From Billgrantia aerodenitrificans (GTDB lineage: Bacteria; Pseudomonadota; Gammaproteobacteria; Pseudomonadales; Halomonadaceae), in the NCBI RefSeq assembly GCF_021404405.1, contig NZ_JABFTV010000004.1:186001-250000 (forward strand): DNA of 64,000 bases. Reading direction: 5' to 3'. Below are positions 38,417 to 48,500 of the stretch, piece after piece (the stretch's first letter is position 1; every line of letters begins with the position of its first letter). A model generated the notes under the pieces. That model did no database searches. It saw only the letters and a program-made list of their open reading frames with translations, and was not told the origin of the DNA. The position numbers and the translations under genes are program-made.

Positions 38417-39211
38417 ATGAACTATCCCGATATCGATCCTGTCGCCATCTCGCTCGGCCCCTTTCAGGTGCACTGGTATGGCCTGATGTACGTGATCGGC
38501 TTCGTCGGTGCCTGGTGGTTGGGGCGCCAGCGGGCCCATCGTTTCGGCCTTACCCATGAGGATGTCGGCGATCTGCTGTTCTATCTCGCCATCGGCGTGG
38601 TGGCCGGCGGCCGCCTCGGCTATGCGCTGTTCTACGGCATGGGCCAGTGGGCCGCCGACCCGCTATGGGTGTTCCGTGTCTGGGACGGCGGCATGAGCTT
38701 CCACGGTGGCTTGATCGGCGTGCTGCTGGCCGCGCTCTGGTTCGCCCGCAAGAAGCGCATGGCCTTCTTCAGCCTCACCGATTTCTTCGCACCCATGGTG
38801 CCGATCGGCCTGGGCGCCGGGCGCATCGGCAACTTCATCAACCGCGAACTGCCCGGTCGGGTCACCGAGATGCCCTGGGGCATGCCGTTCCCCGGTATGG
38901 GGCCGGAGCCGCGGCACCCCACCGCGCTCTATGAGGCCTTTCTCGAAGGCTTGGTGATGTTCGTCATCCTGTGGTGGGTGTCGGCCCAGCCGCGTCGGCG
39001 CGGTCTGGTTTCCGGTCTGTTCCTGCTGCTCTACGGGGTGTTCCGCTTCGGCGTGGAGTTCTACCGCCTGCCGGATGCCCACATCGGCTACCTGGCCTTC
39101 GGCTGGTTCACCATGGGCATGCTGCTGACCCTGCCGATGATTCTCTTCGGTATCCTGCTCATCGCCTGGTCGCGGCGTCAGCCGCTGGTGGGCGACAAGA
39201 CGATGCAGTGA
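38417..39211 (+). CDS. lgt: Prolipoprotein diacylglyceryl transferase
   Basis: The 264-residue inner-membrane enzyme transfers diacylglycerol to the lipobox Cys of prolipoproteins. The Lgt signature [16 protein letters not shown] is present, with the family N-terminal [17 protein letters not shown] and the conserved [11 protein letters not shown]. Seven membrane helices fit the length. ATG 38417 follows GAGGTG and is preferred to the GTG at 38411. Its place before thyA and folA is conserved in many gammaproteobacteria. Confidence 0.95.
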   Translation: MNYPDIDPVAISLGPFQVHWYGLMYVIGFVGAWWLGRQRAHRFGLTHEDVGDLLFYLAIGVVAGGRLGYALFYGMGQWAADPLWVFRVWDGGMSFHGGLIGVLLAALWFARKKRMAFFSLTDFFAPMVPIGLGAGRIGNFINRELPGRVTEMPWGMPFPGMGPEPRHPTALYEAFLEGLVMFVILWWVSAQPRRRGLVSGLFLLLYGVFRFGVEFYRLPDAHIGYLAFGWFTMGMLLTLPMILFGILLIAWSRRQPLVGDKTMQ

Positions 39212-39291
39212 AGCTCGACGACAGCGGGGCAGTGATACTCGCCAAGAGTAGGAGTGCGTGAGCGGAGGCGGTAGACTCTCTGGTCAATCGA

Positions 39292-39320
39292 TCGACTGCC
39301 AATCGACCATCTTATATATA
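39292..39320 (+). promoter_or_regulatory. Possible thyA promoter close to the start codon
   Basis: TCGACT (39292-39297), a 17-base spacer and TATATA (39315-39320) resemble a sigma70 promoter. Transcription would begin about seven bases before the thyA ATG, leaving almost no leader. Confidence 0.4.
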
Positions 39321-39333
39321 GAGCCTTGCCAAG

Positions 39334-40209
39334 ATGCCTGACGACAACGCCCAGCTCGGGCGGCCCGCTACCGAACGGGTCGCTCTCCAATCGCAACCCG
39401 AACAGTCCGCTCTCGAGCAACCGTATCTGGATCTGATGCGGCAGGTGCTGGAGCAGGGCGTGGAGCGCGGCGATCGCACCGGGGTCGGCACGCGCTCGCT
39501 GTTTGGCCACCAGATGCGCTTCGATCTCTCCCGCGGCTTTCCGCTGGTGACTACCAAGAAGCTGCACCTGCGCTCGATCGTCCACGAGCTGCTATGGTTC
39601 CTGCGTGGCGATACCAACATCGCCTATCTCAAGGAGAACGGGGTCAGCATCTGGGACGAGTGGGCCGACGACAACGGCGATCTCGGCCCCGTCTACGGCT
39701 ATCAGTGGCGCAGCTGGCCCGCCCCCCGCGGCGGCCACGTGGATCAGATCGCCAAGCTGCTCGAGCAGCTGCGCACCAACCCCGGCTCGCGGCGGCTGAT
39801 CGTCTCGGCCTGGAACCCGGCGCTGGTCGATGAGATGGCGCTGCCCCCGTGCCACTGCCTGTTCCAGTTCTACGTGGCGGAAGGGCGGCTCTCCTGCCAG
39901 CTCTATCAGCGCAGCGCCGATATCTTCCTCGGGGTGCCGTTCAACATCGCCAGCTACGCGCTACTGACCATGATGATCGCCCAGGTCGCCGGCCTCGAGC
40001 CTGGCGACTTCATCCACACCCTGGGCGACGCGCACCTGTACCTCAACCACCTGGAGCAGGCCGAGCTGCAGCTCTCGCGCACCCCGCGTTCGGCGCCCCG
40101 GCTGGTGCTCGATCCCGGCGTCGACGACCTGTTCGCGTTCCGCTTCGAGCATATCGCCATCGAAGGCTACGACCCCCATCCCCATATCAAGGCCGAGGTG
40201 GCAGTATGA
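39334..40209 (+). CDS. thyA: Thymidylate synthase
   Basis: The enzyme methylates dUMP to dTMP using methylene-tetrahydrofolate. Family motifs are [31 protein letters not shown] with the nucleophile C173, and [19 protein letters not shown]. At 291 residues it is exactly 27 longer at the N-terminus than E. coli ThyA (C173 aligns with C146). The extension is polar and has no family match. No Shine-Dalgarno site precedes ATG 39334, yet no better in-frame start is seen. It overlaps folA by four bases, coupling the enzymes that make and recycle dihydrofolate. Confidence 0.93.
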   Translation: MPDDNAQLGRPATERVALQSQPEQSALEQPYLDLMRQVLEQGVERGDRTGVGTRSLFGHQMRFDLSRGFPLVTTKKLHLRSIVHELLWFLRGDTNIAYLKENGVSIWDEWADDNGDLGPVYGYQWRSWPAPRGGHVDQIAKLLEQLRTNPGSRRLIVSAWNPALVDEMALPPCHCLFQFYVAEGRLSCQLYQRSADIFLGVPFNIASYALLTMMIAQVAGLEPGDFIHTLGDAHLYLNHLEQAELQLSRTPRSAPRLVLDPGVDDLFAFRFEHIAIEGYDPHPHIKAEVAV

Positions 40210-40724
40210 CCGACGAGACTCTGGTGCCGGTGGCGATGATCGCCGCGGTGTCGCGCAACGGCGTGATCGGCGTCGACAACAAGCTGCCCTGGCATCTGCC
40301 CGAGGACCTCAAGTTCTTCAAGCGCATGACCCAGGCCAAGCCGCTGATCATGGGGCGCAAGACCTTCGCTTCCATCGGCCGCCCGCTGCCGGGCCGCCTC
40401 AACATCGTGGTGACCCGGGATGAGAGCTTTCACCACGACGGCGTGCGGGTCTGCCACGATCTCGAATCGGCGCTTTTCCTGGCCGACCAGCAGGCCACCA
40501 TCGATGCCAGCGAGGAGATCATGGTGATGGGCGGCGGCGAGATCTATGTCCAGGCGCTGCCCCACGCCAGCCGTATCTACCTCACCGAGGTGGATGTCGA
40601 GGTGGAGGGCGATGCCCGCTTTCCCGAGCTGGACGAGAGTGAATGGCAGGAGGTGCAGCGGGTACCGGGCTCGCCCAACCCGGGCCAGCCGAGCTACAGT
40701 TTCGTGCAGTACCAACGCCGCTGA
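40206..40724 (+). CDS. folA: Dihydrofolate reductase
   Basis: The 172-residue enzyme reduces dihydrofolate with NADPH. Motifs: [20 protein letters not shown] at the N-terminus, [11 protein letters not shown] with the active-site acid, [19 protein letters not shown], and [16 protein letters not shown] 40206 overlaps the thyA stop (ATGA), so the frame upstream is not used. The thyA-folA coupling links dTMP production to folate recycling. Confidence 0.95.
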   Translation: MTDETLVPVAMIAAVSRNGVIGVDNKLPWHLPEDLKFFKRMTQAKPLIMGRKTFASIGRPLPGRLNIVVTRDESFHHDGVRVCHDLESALFLADQQATIDASEEIMVMGGGEIYVQALPHASRIYLTEVDVEVEGDARFPELDESEWQEVQRVPGSPNPGQPSYSFVQYQRR

Positions 40725-40845
40725 ACTGCACGTTGTCAGCGCCTCGCTTGTGGCACACACTAGGCTGAGGCATGGAGCTGCCCCGTTCTCGCCACCCCGT
40801 TCGATCGTCGTGTCGTCAACGTGAGCCCGCCAGGAGGATGCCGGT

Positions 40846-42000
40846 TTGATCGAAGAGCGTTCACGTCAACTGTTCGATGTCTTGGAGACCTGTGCCGACA
40901 CGGCGCTCCATGAGCTGCGCAGCTATCGCGCAAGGATCCAGGAACTGGAGTCCCGTCTCGCAGAATCCGAGGCGCGGCAGCAGGAGCTGGAAGCGGCTCG
41001 CCTGGAGCTGATGGAAGAGAACCGCGAACTGGATGAGCAGAATCGCGAGCTCGAGGAGGACAACGCCCGTCTGCGCGAACGACTGCGCAAGGGCGAGCCG
41101 ACCCCGGCGTTTCCCGGCCCCGCGCGGCGCGCCCAAGGCCTGGCGGCGCTGATCGGCCAGCGACCGCGGGCGGAGGCCGCTCAGCACGGCGAGTCGCCCG
41201 ACTCCCAGGCCGCTGGCGGTAAAGACGATATAGACAAAGCGTCGGCAGCCGGCGGTAAAGGCGATGGCGGTAAAGATGGTGGCGGTAAAGATAAAGAAGC
41301 AACAATCAAGCCATCAACAGCGTTCGCTCCGGCAGGGGGCGTAGCCGTCGCTCCCTTCGCTCCAGCGTACGCTTCGGCCAGGGTGGCCTCGACTGAGCGC
41401 ACCGCCGACGAGCGTCAGGGCCAGCTTGCCATCGAGCAGGCGCCCTCCGCCGATGCCCTGCTGAAGCAGTGGTACCAGCGCTATCCCCACACCTTCTTCA
41501 AGGGGCATACACGGCCGCTCAAGGTCGGCATTCACCACGACCTCGCTGCACGCGAGCCCTGGCCCGAAAAGCTGGTGCGCCGCGCGCTGGCCGGCTACGT
41601 CAATCTGCCGCGCTACCTGAAGGCGGTGCGTGAAGGCGCCGAGCGTATCGACCTCGACGGTGCGCCTGCCGGTGACGTCGATGCCCAGGCCGCCGAACAT
41701 GCCAAGCGCAAGCTGGAGCGGTTGCAGAGCGAACGGCTCGAGCGCAGCCGTCCGGCAGGTGCCGCCCCGAAGCGGGGCAGTGGCAAGGCGAACTCCGGCC
41801 GCAGCCGCGCCGTTGCAACAGGCGCCCAGCCGGCCGACAAGGCCGCCCGTCAGTCTCATGAGAATGCCCCACCCAAGGCCGCCAGCCCCGCATCGGGAGC
41901 AGCCGATCCCATCGCCGCAACGGCGGACCCCGAGGAGCGCATGGAGGCCAAGCTTTCGGCATTGCTGGCCAAGCACGGCAGCAGCCGCAAGGGGAGTTGA
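40846..42000 (+). CDS. ProQ/FinO-domain RNA-binding protein with N-terminal coiled coil
   Basis: This encodes 384 residues from TTG 40846; AGGAGG at 40832-40837 is eight bases upstream and decides this start. Residues about 15-85 form a long charged coiled coil (LESRLAESEARQQELEAARL and on). A low-complexity Gly-Lys-Asp linker (about 125-150, such as GGKGDGGKDGGGKDK) and a ProQ/FinO domain at about 205-293 (LLKQWYQRYPHTFFKGHTRP, VRRALAGYVNLPRYLKAV) follow, then a basic disordered tail. ProQ/FinO domains bind structured RNA ends and promote sRNA-mRNA contacts. The long N-terminal extension is not in E. coli ProQ. Confidence 0.8.
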   Translation: MIEERSRQLFDVLETCADTALHELRSYRARIQELESRLAESEARQQELEAARLELMEENRELDEQNRELEEDNARLRERLRKGEPTPAFPGPARRAQGLAALIGQRPRAEAAQHGESPDSQAAGGKDDIDKASAAGGKGDGGKDGGGKDKEATIKPSTAFAPAGGVAVAPFAPAYASARVASTERTADERQGQLAIEQAPSADALLKQWYQRYPHTFFKGHTRPLKVGIHHDLAAREPWPEKLVRRALAGYVNLPRYLKAVREGAERIDLDGAPAGDVDAQAAEHAKRKLERLQSERLERSRPAGAAPKRGSGKANSGRSRAVATGAQPADKAARQSHENAPPKAASPASGAADPIAATADPEERMEAKLSALLAKHGSSRKGS

Positions 42001-42412
42001 AGCCGGCCCAGCCGAAGCGTAGAAAGTCCGTCGCTTGTCAGCGCTGTATCAGCGAGGCATGATGTGCGGGCTCATCGCTGCCAGGCAGATCGACTGCCAT
42101 GCCTGCAGCACGCGGTTCAGGGAGCGGGAGCGCCCAGGACCGCAAAAGCAGGGCAAAGTTCCGTCGGGGAGGCGGGCATCATAGGAAAACAGTGTTTTTT
42201 CTTATTGCGTTCCGATTTTTCCCGGTATAGAGTTCTACCTGCGAGCATTGGACTATAACAAGGCTTCGCTGCGGTCATGACCGGCCCCCGGCCCTTCCTG
42301 GGAAGGAACCGAGCCAAGCACGGCGGGACCCATGCCCGGCAAGCTACCTGCACCGATCACCGATCCGTGCAGTAACGATCGAAACAGTAAGCTAGTGAAA
42401 GGAACTATCGCG
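42001..42412 (+). other. 412-base gap with probable porin promoter and leader
   Basis: No gene is visible. An AT-rich segment at about 42181-42260 is the likely promoter zone, with TTGCGT (42205-42210)-15-TATAGA (42226-42231) and TATAAC (42254-42259) as candidate elements. Either would give the porin a leader of about 150-180 bases, room for regulation by small RNAs as is common for porins. The porin ribosome site AAAGGAA is at 42398-42404. Confidence 0.45.
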
Positions 42413-43540
42413 ATGAAAAAGACACTGTTAGCGACTGCCATTGCCGGCGCCCTGGGCGTCACCGCTGCCGCTCAGGCCGCAACCGTTTACGACCAGGACG
42501 GCACTCGTCTGGATATTAACGGCCGTATTGCTATGGGTATCTCCGGTGGCGGTCACCAGGATGTCCAGCCGGGCGAAGACAAAGCTGGCGGCACTGAGTT
42601 CCGTGACGTCTACTCCCGTCTCGGCATTTCCATGAGCCACCAGATCGATCCCGCTCTGCGCGCCTTCGGTCGCGTCGAGTGGCGCTTCAAGGGCGACGAG
42701 CGTGACCAGTCCGGCGGCTTCGCCGAAGTGCGTCACAGCTTCATCGGTCTGGAAAGCACTCAGTTCGGTACCGTGATGGCGGGTAACTTCGACAGCTTCT
42801 ACAGCAGCCGCGTCATGTCTCCGTTCGATGTCTACATCGATCGCGGTTACGAGTTCGCTGCTGGTGAGGGCAGTGACCTGCAGGCTCGCGGTGACTCCAT
42901 CGGCTACATCACCCCGAATCTGCAAGGCTTCCAGGCCTTCCTGATGGCCAAGCACTACACCGGTAACGGCCTGCCCGAGACTGGCGAAGATCGTTCTTCC
43001 GTGCTCAACGTCCAAGGTGGCGTGACGTATCAGTGGGAAGGTCTGCGTCTGGCCGCCGGTTTCGTCCAGGATCGTGACGATAATGCTCTGAGCGCTCGCG
43101 GAACTCGCCATCGTTACGACAGCCGTGATTTGCGCGGTGTCGACGAGAACATCTACGGTGCTACCGTTTCCTACGCCTTCAACGATCAGTTCTCTGCTCG
43201 TCTGGGTTACGAAACTCAGGACACCAACGACTCTGCCATCGACGCTGGTGGCGCGGTTGAAGACTACTCCGGTTTCAGCACTTGGGGTCTGGGTGCTACC
43301 TACTCTCTGGGGCAACTGGCCTTCAACGCCGACGTTTACCGCGTTCGTCCGGACAACGAAGAGAACCGCACTGCTTGGGCCCTGGGTAGCTACTACAAGC
43401 TGTCAAACAACTTCGACGTCTTCGCCGAGCTGCATCGCGCCGATCAGGGTGACATCACTGTCAGCACTGCCGATGGCGTATCTGTAGACGAGAACAGCGA
43501 CAACCTGTTCTGGCTGCTTGGCGCTCGCTACCACTTCTAA
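42413..43540 (+). CDS. Gram-negative general porin
   Basis: The 375-residue outer-membrane beta-barrel has a classic signal peptide (MKKTLLATAIAGALGVTAAA, cleavage AQA-ATVYDQ) and ends in the C-terminal aromatic barrel signal GARYHF. Alternating amphipathic strands run throughout, for example LRAFGRVEWRFKGDE and WALGSYYKLSNNFDVFAELH. The acidic loops (DVQPGEDKAGG, DNALSARG) fit a halophile surface. It is the Burkholderia/Neisseria-like 16-strand type. Codon use is less GC-rich than its neighbours, as usual for very highly expressed genes. A textbook terminator follows. Confidence 0.92.
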   Translation: MKKTLLATAIAGALGVTAAAQAATVYDQDGTRLDINGRIAMGISGGGHQDVQPGEDKAGGTEFRDVYSRLGISMSHQIDPALRAFGRVEWRFKGDERDQSGGFAEVRHSFIGLESTQFGTVMAGNFDSFYSSRVMSPFDVYIDRGYEFAAGEGSDLQARGDSIGYITPNLQGFQAFLMAKHYTGNGLPETGEDRSSVLNVQGGVTYQWEGLRLAAGFVQDRDDNALSARGTRHRYDSRDLRGVDENIYGATVSYAFNDQFSARLGYETQDTNDSAIDAGGAVEDYSGFSTWGLGATYSLGQLAFNADVYRVRPDNEENRTAWALGSYYKLSNNFDVFAELHRADQGDITVSTADGVSVDENSDNLFWLLGARYHF

Positions 43541-43595
43541 TCGTTCTGCCTTACGGCAAGCGATCGATAGAAGACACGTCGATTCGTCGACGACG

Positions 43596-43624
43596 AAACC
43601 GGCCCTTCGGGGCCGGTTTTTTTT
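43596..43624 (+). terminator. Intrinsic terminator after the porin gene
   Basis: A 10-bp stem aaaccggccc/gggccggttt with a stable ttcg tetraloop is followed by a run of eight T (43617-43624), 56 bases after the porin stop. Confidence 0.95.
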
Positions 43625-43726
43625 CGACTGTGGTCTCGTCTGCCGGCCAGGCCGTGCTGGATATGGGCTGCCGATGACGCTTTTCTGATAGACTGGCTCG
43701 CCTTATCGTTCCCGATCACTTGAGGA

Positions 43727-44536
43727 ATGACCTTGGAGCTTATCTGGTTGGCCTACGTGGCCTTGGGTGCGGTGGTCGGTATCATGGCCGGCCTGTTGGG
43801 CGTTGGCGGCGGCGGCATCATGGTGCCGATACTGACCGCGCTGTTCCTCGCCCAGGGCGTGCCCCTCGAGCACCTGGCTCATCTGGCGCTGGGTACCTCG
43901 ATGGCCGCCATCATTCCCGCTTCCACGGCGAGCCTGCTCTCTCACCGGCGCCACGGTGCCGTGCGCTGGGAGACCGTGCGCTACCTGACCCCCGGCATTC
44001 TGGTGGGCACCTTCCTGGCCACCTTCATTGCCGCCTTGCTGCCGACCCGGGGCCTGGCGATCTTCTTCGCCTGCTTCATGATCCTGATGTCGCTGCAGAT
44101 GCTGGCCAACATCAAGCCCAAGCCGACGCGTAACCTTCCAGGGGCAGTCGGCCTCGGCGGTGCAGGGCTGGGGATCGGCGGCATCTCGGCGCTGGTGGCC
44201 ATTGGCGGCGGCTCGCTGACCGTGCCGTTCCTGACCTGGTGCAACGTCAAGCTGCCCCAGGCCATCGGCACTTCTGCCGCCGTCGGCCTGCCCATCGCCC
44301 TGGCCGGCGCCCTGGGCTACGTGATCAACGGCTGGGGTACCCCCGGCCTGCCTGGCGCCGCGCTGGGTTTCGTCTACCTGCCCGCACTGCTGTTGATGGC
44401 TCCCTTCAGCATGCTGATGGCGCCGGTGGGGGCCAGACTGGCGCATCGCCTGCCGGTGACGATACTCAAGCGGATTTTCGCGGTCATGATGATGGGGCTG
44501 GCGCTGCAGATGGTATATACCGTGTTCACTGCCTGA
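43727..44536 (+). CDS. TauE/SafE-family anion permease
   Basis: The 269-residue integral membrane protein has the duplicated TauE/SafE motif: GIMAGLLGVGGGGIMVPIL in the first half and GISALVAIGGGSLTVPFL in the second. About eight helices are visible. Members export sulfite, sulfoacetate or other organosulfur anions; the substrate here is not indicated by neighbours. GAGGA precedes ATG 43727. Confidence 0.88.
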   Translation: MTLELIWLAYVALGAVVGIMAGLLGVGGGGIMVPILTALFLAQGVPLEHLAHLALGTSMAAIIPASTASLLSHRRHGAVRWETVRYLTPGILVGTFLATFIAALLPTRGLAIFFACFMILMSLQMLANIKPKPTRNLPGAVGLGGAGLGIGGISALVAIGGGSLTVPFLTWCNVKLPQAIGTSAAVGLPIALAGALGYVINGWGTPGLPGAALGFVYLPALLLMAPFSMLMAPVGARLAHRLPVTILKRIFAVMMMGLALQMVYTVFTA

Positions 44537-44563
44537 TACCTTTGCTTTCGTTCCATGAAGCTC

Positions 44564-44577
44564 TTGATACAGATCAA
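44564..44577 (+). promoter_or_regulatory. Perfect FNR/Anr box upstream of the anr-like gene
   Basis: TTGATACAGATCAA matches the FNR consensus TTGAT-N4-ATCAA exactly. It lies 118 bases before the start of the FNR-type regulator gene in the 158-base gap after the permease gene, so auto-regulation is likely. No clear -10 element was found at the spacing expected for activation. Confidence 0.8.
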
Positions 44578-44694
44578 CGGAAGTAACGTTTTGTCGCCAA
44601 GCGGGGCGGCGCGGTGGGACAAGCGCAACGCAGCAGGCCAGAATCGAAGTCTCCCAGTGCGATCCACCGTGAGACCGAGGTAAGGAGTGCGCTC

Positions 44695-45456
44695 ATGAAA
44701 CCCCGGCCCGCCCAGCGGCCACGCTCCGCCGTGCCCCGCTGCGAGCGCTGTACGCTGCATGCCCGCTGCCTGCCGCTCGGGCTCGAGTTCGATGCCCTGC
44801 AGTCCTTCGATGACATCATCCGGCTGCCGCAGGCGCTCAAGCGCGGCCAGGCGCTGATGCGCCAAGGCGCACCCTTCACCAGTCTCTATGTGGTGCGCTC
44901 CGGCAGCCTCAAGCAAACGGTAGCGCAGCCCGAGCAGCGCGCTCAGGTCACCCACTTCTATCTGCCCGGGGAGATCGTCGGGTTGGATGCCATCGGTGAG
45001 GAGGAGTGCCACGGCAGCGTGGTGGCGCTGGAGAGCGCCTTCGTCTGCGAGCTGCCGTTCACGCGACTGGAAGTTCTCGCCGAGCGGCTGCCGGAGCTGC
45101 GCGGGCGGCTCTATCGCTGCATGAGCCGCGAGCTGCGCCGCGACCAGCGCATGATGTGCCTGCTCTCGGGGCGTACCGCCGACCAGCGCCTGGCGAGTTT
45201 CCTGCTGGGGCTTTCCGAGCGCTTCAGTTCCCGGGGTTTGTCGCCCTATCGTTTCTTTCTCTCCATGTCGCGCTCGGACATCGGCAGCTACCTGGGCCTG
45301 GCGCTGGAGACCGTCAGCCGGGTGCTGGCACGCTTTCAGGAGCAGGGAGCCATTGCCGTGGCCGGTCGCGAACTCACCATCAGCGACATCGAGGCGCTCG
45401 AAGCGCTGGCGGCAGAAAGCACAGGCGCCACCAGGGCGGCCCGACTCTTCGATTAA
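44695..45456 (+). CDS. anr: FNR/Anr-type oxygen-sensing transcriptional regulator
   Basis: The 253-residue regulator has all four cysteines that hold the oxygen-labile [4Fe-4S] cluster: C16, C19 and C25 (CERCTLHARC) and C105 (EECHGS). A cyclic-nucleotide-type sensor fold follows, then a helix-turn-helix with the FNR recognition pattern SDIGSYLGLALETVSRVL. This separates it from Crp-like proteins. TAAGGAG at 44681-44687 fixes ATG 44695. The perfect FNR box upstream suggests it controls its own expression. Anr regulates anaerobic respiration and fermentation genes in relatives. Confidence 0.92.
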   Translation: MKPRPAQRPRSAVPRCERCTLHARCLPLGLEFDALQSFDDIIRLPQALKRGQALMRQGAPFTSLYVVRSGSLKQTVAQPEQRAQVTHFYLPGEIVGLDAIGEEECHGSVVALESAFVCELPFTRLEVLAERLPELRGRLYRCMSRELRRDQRMMCLLSGRTADQRLASFLLGLSERFSSRGLSPYRFFLSMSRSDIGSYLGLALETVSRVLARFQEQGAIAVAGRELTISDIEALEALAAESTGATRAARLFD

Positions 45457-45550
45457 ACCTTCCCTTTTGCCTGCCGATATCCAATGCTGACAGAGCCCCT
45501 TTGCAGGAAGGCCGCCTCGCTTTTGGCTGTCCAGAGGAGTGCGCCCACGC

Positions 45551-48500
45551 ATGTCTTACAAGACGCTGGATATTGCCAGGAGTGCCACGCTCCATATGGC
45601 GGCCGCCGTGTTCATCCTGATGGGCGGCACGGGGTTGCTGACCTACTGGCTGGACATCGTTTACCCACTGCGTGGCGTACTGCTGCCCGACAATGCACTG
45701 GCGGTGCTGATGGTGGGCTGCGGTCTGCTGGCACTCATGCTGCGCTGGTCGTTGCTGCGCCGCTTCAGTGCTTTCATCCTGCTTGCTCACGTCACTTACC
45801 TGTTGGTGCACAACACCTTGGCAGGCGGCCGCGAGGTGGGGGTGTCGTGGCTGACGGGCGATGTGCGCATGGGCTCTCTGGCGTCGGCCATGCTGTTGCT
45901 GGTGGCGCTCTGTCTGTTGCTTGGTGTGGGCCGGCGCTTCTCGCGCGGGCTGTGGGCCGGCGTGGGTGTCCTGTTACTGAGTAGTAGCCTGCTGGCATTG
46001 CTCCGGCTGTTCCTGCCGGGTGGTGAGATAGCCTGGACGCTGAACAACGCCTCTTCACCTCTGCTGGGAACCGTTCTGGCTCTGCTGCTGGGCATATCGA
46101 TGCTGTGCATGGTAGCGAGCGTCGAGCGTCCGCAGCCGCGTCTGGGCCGGCTGGCGCTGGCCTGTGGTCTCTTCGGGGTCTTGCTGAGCTGTACGGTCTG
46201 GTACCTGTTGAACTGGCAGTACCAGGAGAACAAGCGGCTGCAAGCCGGCCACCTGTTGGACAACCTGCAATACAACGCCGAACAGGTCATGGCCGCGCAG
46301 CTTCTCCTGGCGAAATACATGGCCGAGCGCCTGGACGGCCCGGCTGTGCGGCACGACGAGGCGATGCGCGAGTACCTTGTAGAGCGTTACTTGAGCGATG
46401 CTCCCGGCATGCAGGCTGTCGGCTTGTGGGATCGGGGGGAGTGGAGATGGCTGAACGCTCGCCATGCAGCAGCAGGGCAGTGGCTGGAGGCGCAGCCGAA
46501 TGAGCCCGGGGTCGAGGCATGGCTGCAGCTCGACGCCACCCAGCCACGTCTGCTGGCCACCGGCCCGGAGCAGAGCGGTAGAGTGCTGACGGCGGTACCG
46601 CTGGCGTCGACGCAGCAGTTGCTGGGCAGCATGGATCTGGCGGTGCTGTTCGAAGAGGCGCTGCGTGTCCAGTTGGGGACCTACAAGCTGCGCGTGCTGC
46701 GCGAGGGAACCCTGCTGCTCGACATGCGGGTACCCGGACGTACGCCGAGTGAGTTGAGCTACCCGCTCATGGCCCAGCGCACCATCGAGCTGCCCGGCGG
46801 CGTCGAGCTGACGCTGGAGCTCTATCCCGACTCGGTCAGCGACATGCTCGAGGCCGGGTTGATACCCGGCGGAGTCGCTCTCGCCGGACTCCTGCTCAGC
46901 TATCTCATGGCATTCAGTCTGGGACTGGCTCATCAGCGAAATAGGGATCGGCGCTCGCTATGGGAGAGCGAGCAGCGCTACCGCTCCCTCTTCGCCTATA
47001 ACCCGGATGGGGTGTTCTCCGTCGATCCCAAGGGCATCATCGCTACCGCCAACCCGACCTTTGCCGCCATCACCGGCCTGCCCGTGGAGCGGGTCGTCGG
47101 CATGCATTTTTCCCCGCTCAGCCCACCCGGCGAGCGCGAGCGCATTCAGCAGAGTATCGACGAGGCGTTGAAGGGTAACGCGCTGCGCCATGAGGTCACC
47201 ATCCTCGACCAGGCCGGTGAGACGCGAATGCTCTATGTGACTCTTCTGCCGATCCTGGTGGAGGGCGTTGCCCAGGGGGTCTTCGGCATTGCCAAGGACG
47301 TGACCGAACAGCACCGCAACGAGACCCGCCTGCGCGTGCTGGAACGCAGCGTCCAGGCCAGCATCAACGGCATCGTGATTACCGATGCCAGCCAGCACGA
47401 TCTTCCCATCAGCTACGTGAACGAGGCCTTTCTGGCCCTGACCGGCTACCGGGAGGAGGAGGTGCTGGGCCGCAACTGTCGCATGCTGCAGGGAGTGGAA
47501 ACCGAACCCGATGCGGTGGCATGGCTGCGCCGCTGCGTGGTCGAACGACGCGATTGCCACGTCACGCTGCTCAACTATCGCAAGGATGGCAGCACCTTCT
47601 GGAACGCGCTCTACGTGTCGCCGGTGCTCGATGGAGACGGTGGTGTAACGCACTTCGTCGGCGAACTGCGAGATGTGTCCGAACGTCATGCCTACGAGGA
47701 GCGTCTCGCTCACAGTGCCAGTCACGATGCCTTGACCGGCCTGGCCAACCGCTCGCTGCTGGAGGAGCGGCTGAATGTCTCCTTCGCCATGGCGCAGCGC
47801 CAGGGCCGCAACCTGGCCGTGCTTTTCGTCGACCTGGACGACTTCAAGCCGATCAACGACAGCCTGGGCCATGCCATCGGCGACCAGGTACTGATCGAGG
47901 TGGCCGGCCGACTCTGCGCTGCCATGGGGCCTGGCGATACCGTGGGGCGCCTGGGTGGGGACGAGTTCGTGGTGCTGATGCCGGGCGCCACCTTGCAAGA
48001 GCAGGCAGACATGGCGGAGAGCCTGCTGCGGCTCGTGGCTCTGCCGTACGGCATCGAGCATCACGAGCTTCATCTGTCGGCCAGTATCGGCATTGCCATC
48101 AGTGACGAGACCACCGTTCAACCCATGGAGCTGATTCAGCAGGCGGACATGGCGATGTACCTGGCCAAGCAGCAGGGGCGTAACGCTTACCAGTGGTTCA
48201 CCCGTGACATCACCTTGCGTGTCAACGAGCGTCTCGCCTTGCGCAACGAACTTCAGGATGCCATCGACGGCAATCGGCTCGAGCTCCACTACCAGCCGCT
48301 ATGCGACCAGGCCGGCGAGATCGTCTGTGTGGAAGCGCTGCTGCGCTGGCCTCACCCCGACCGAGGCTTCGTGTCACCGGCGGAATTCATCCCCTTGGCC
48401 GAGAAGACCGGCCAGATCATGGCGATCGGTCGCTGGGTACTCGAGCGTGCCTGCCTCGACATGGAGTGGCTGGGTGCGCGAGGCTACGGTGAGTTCAAGG

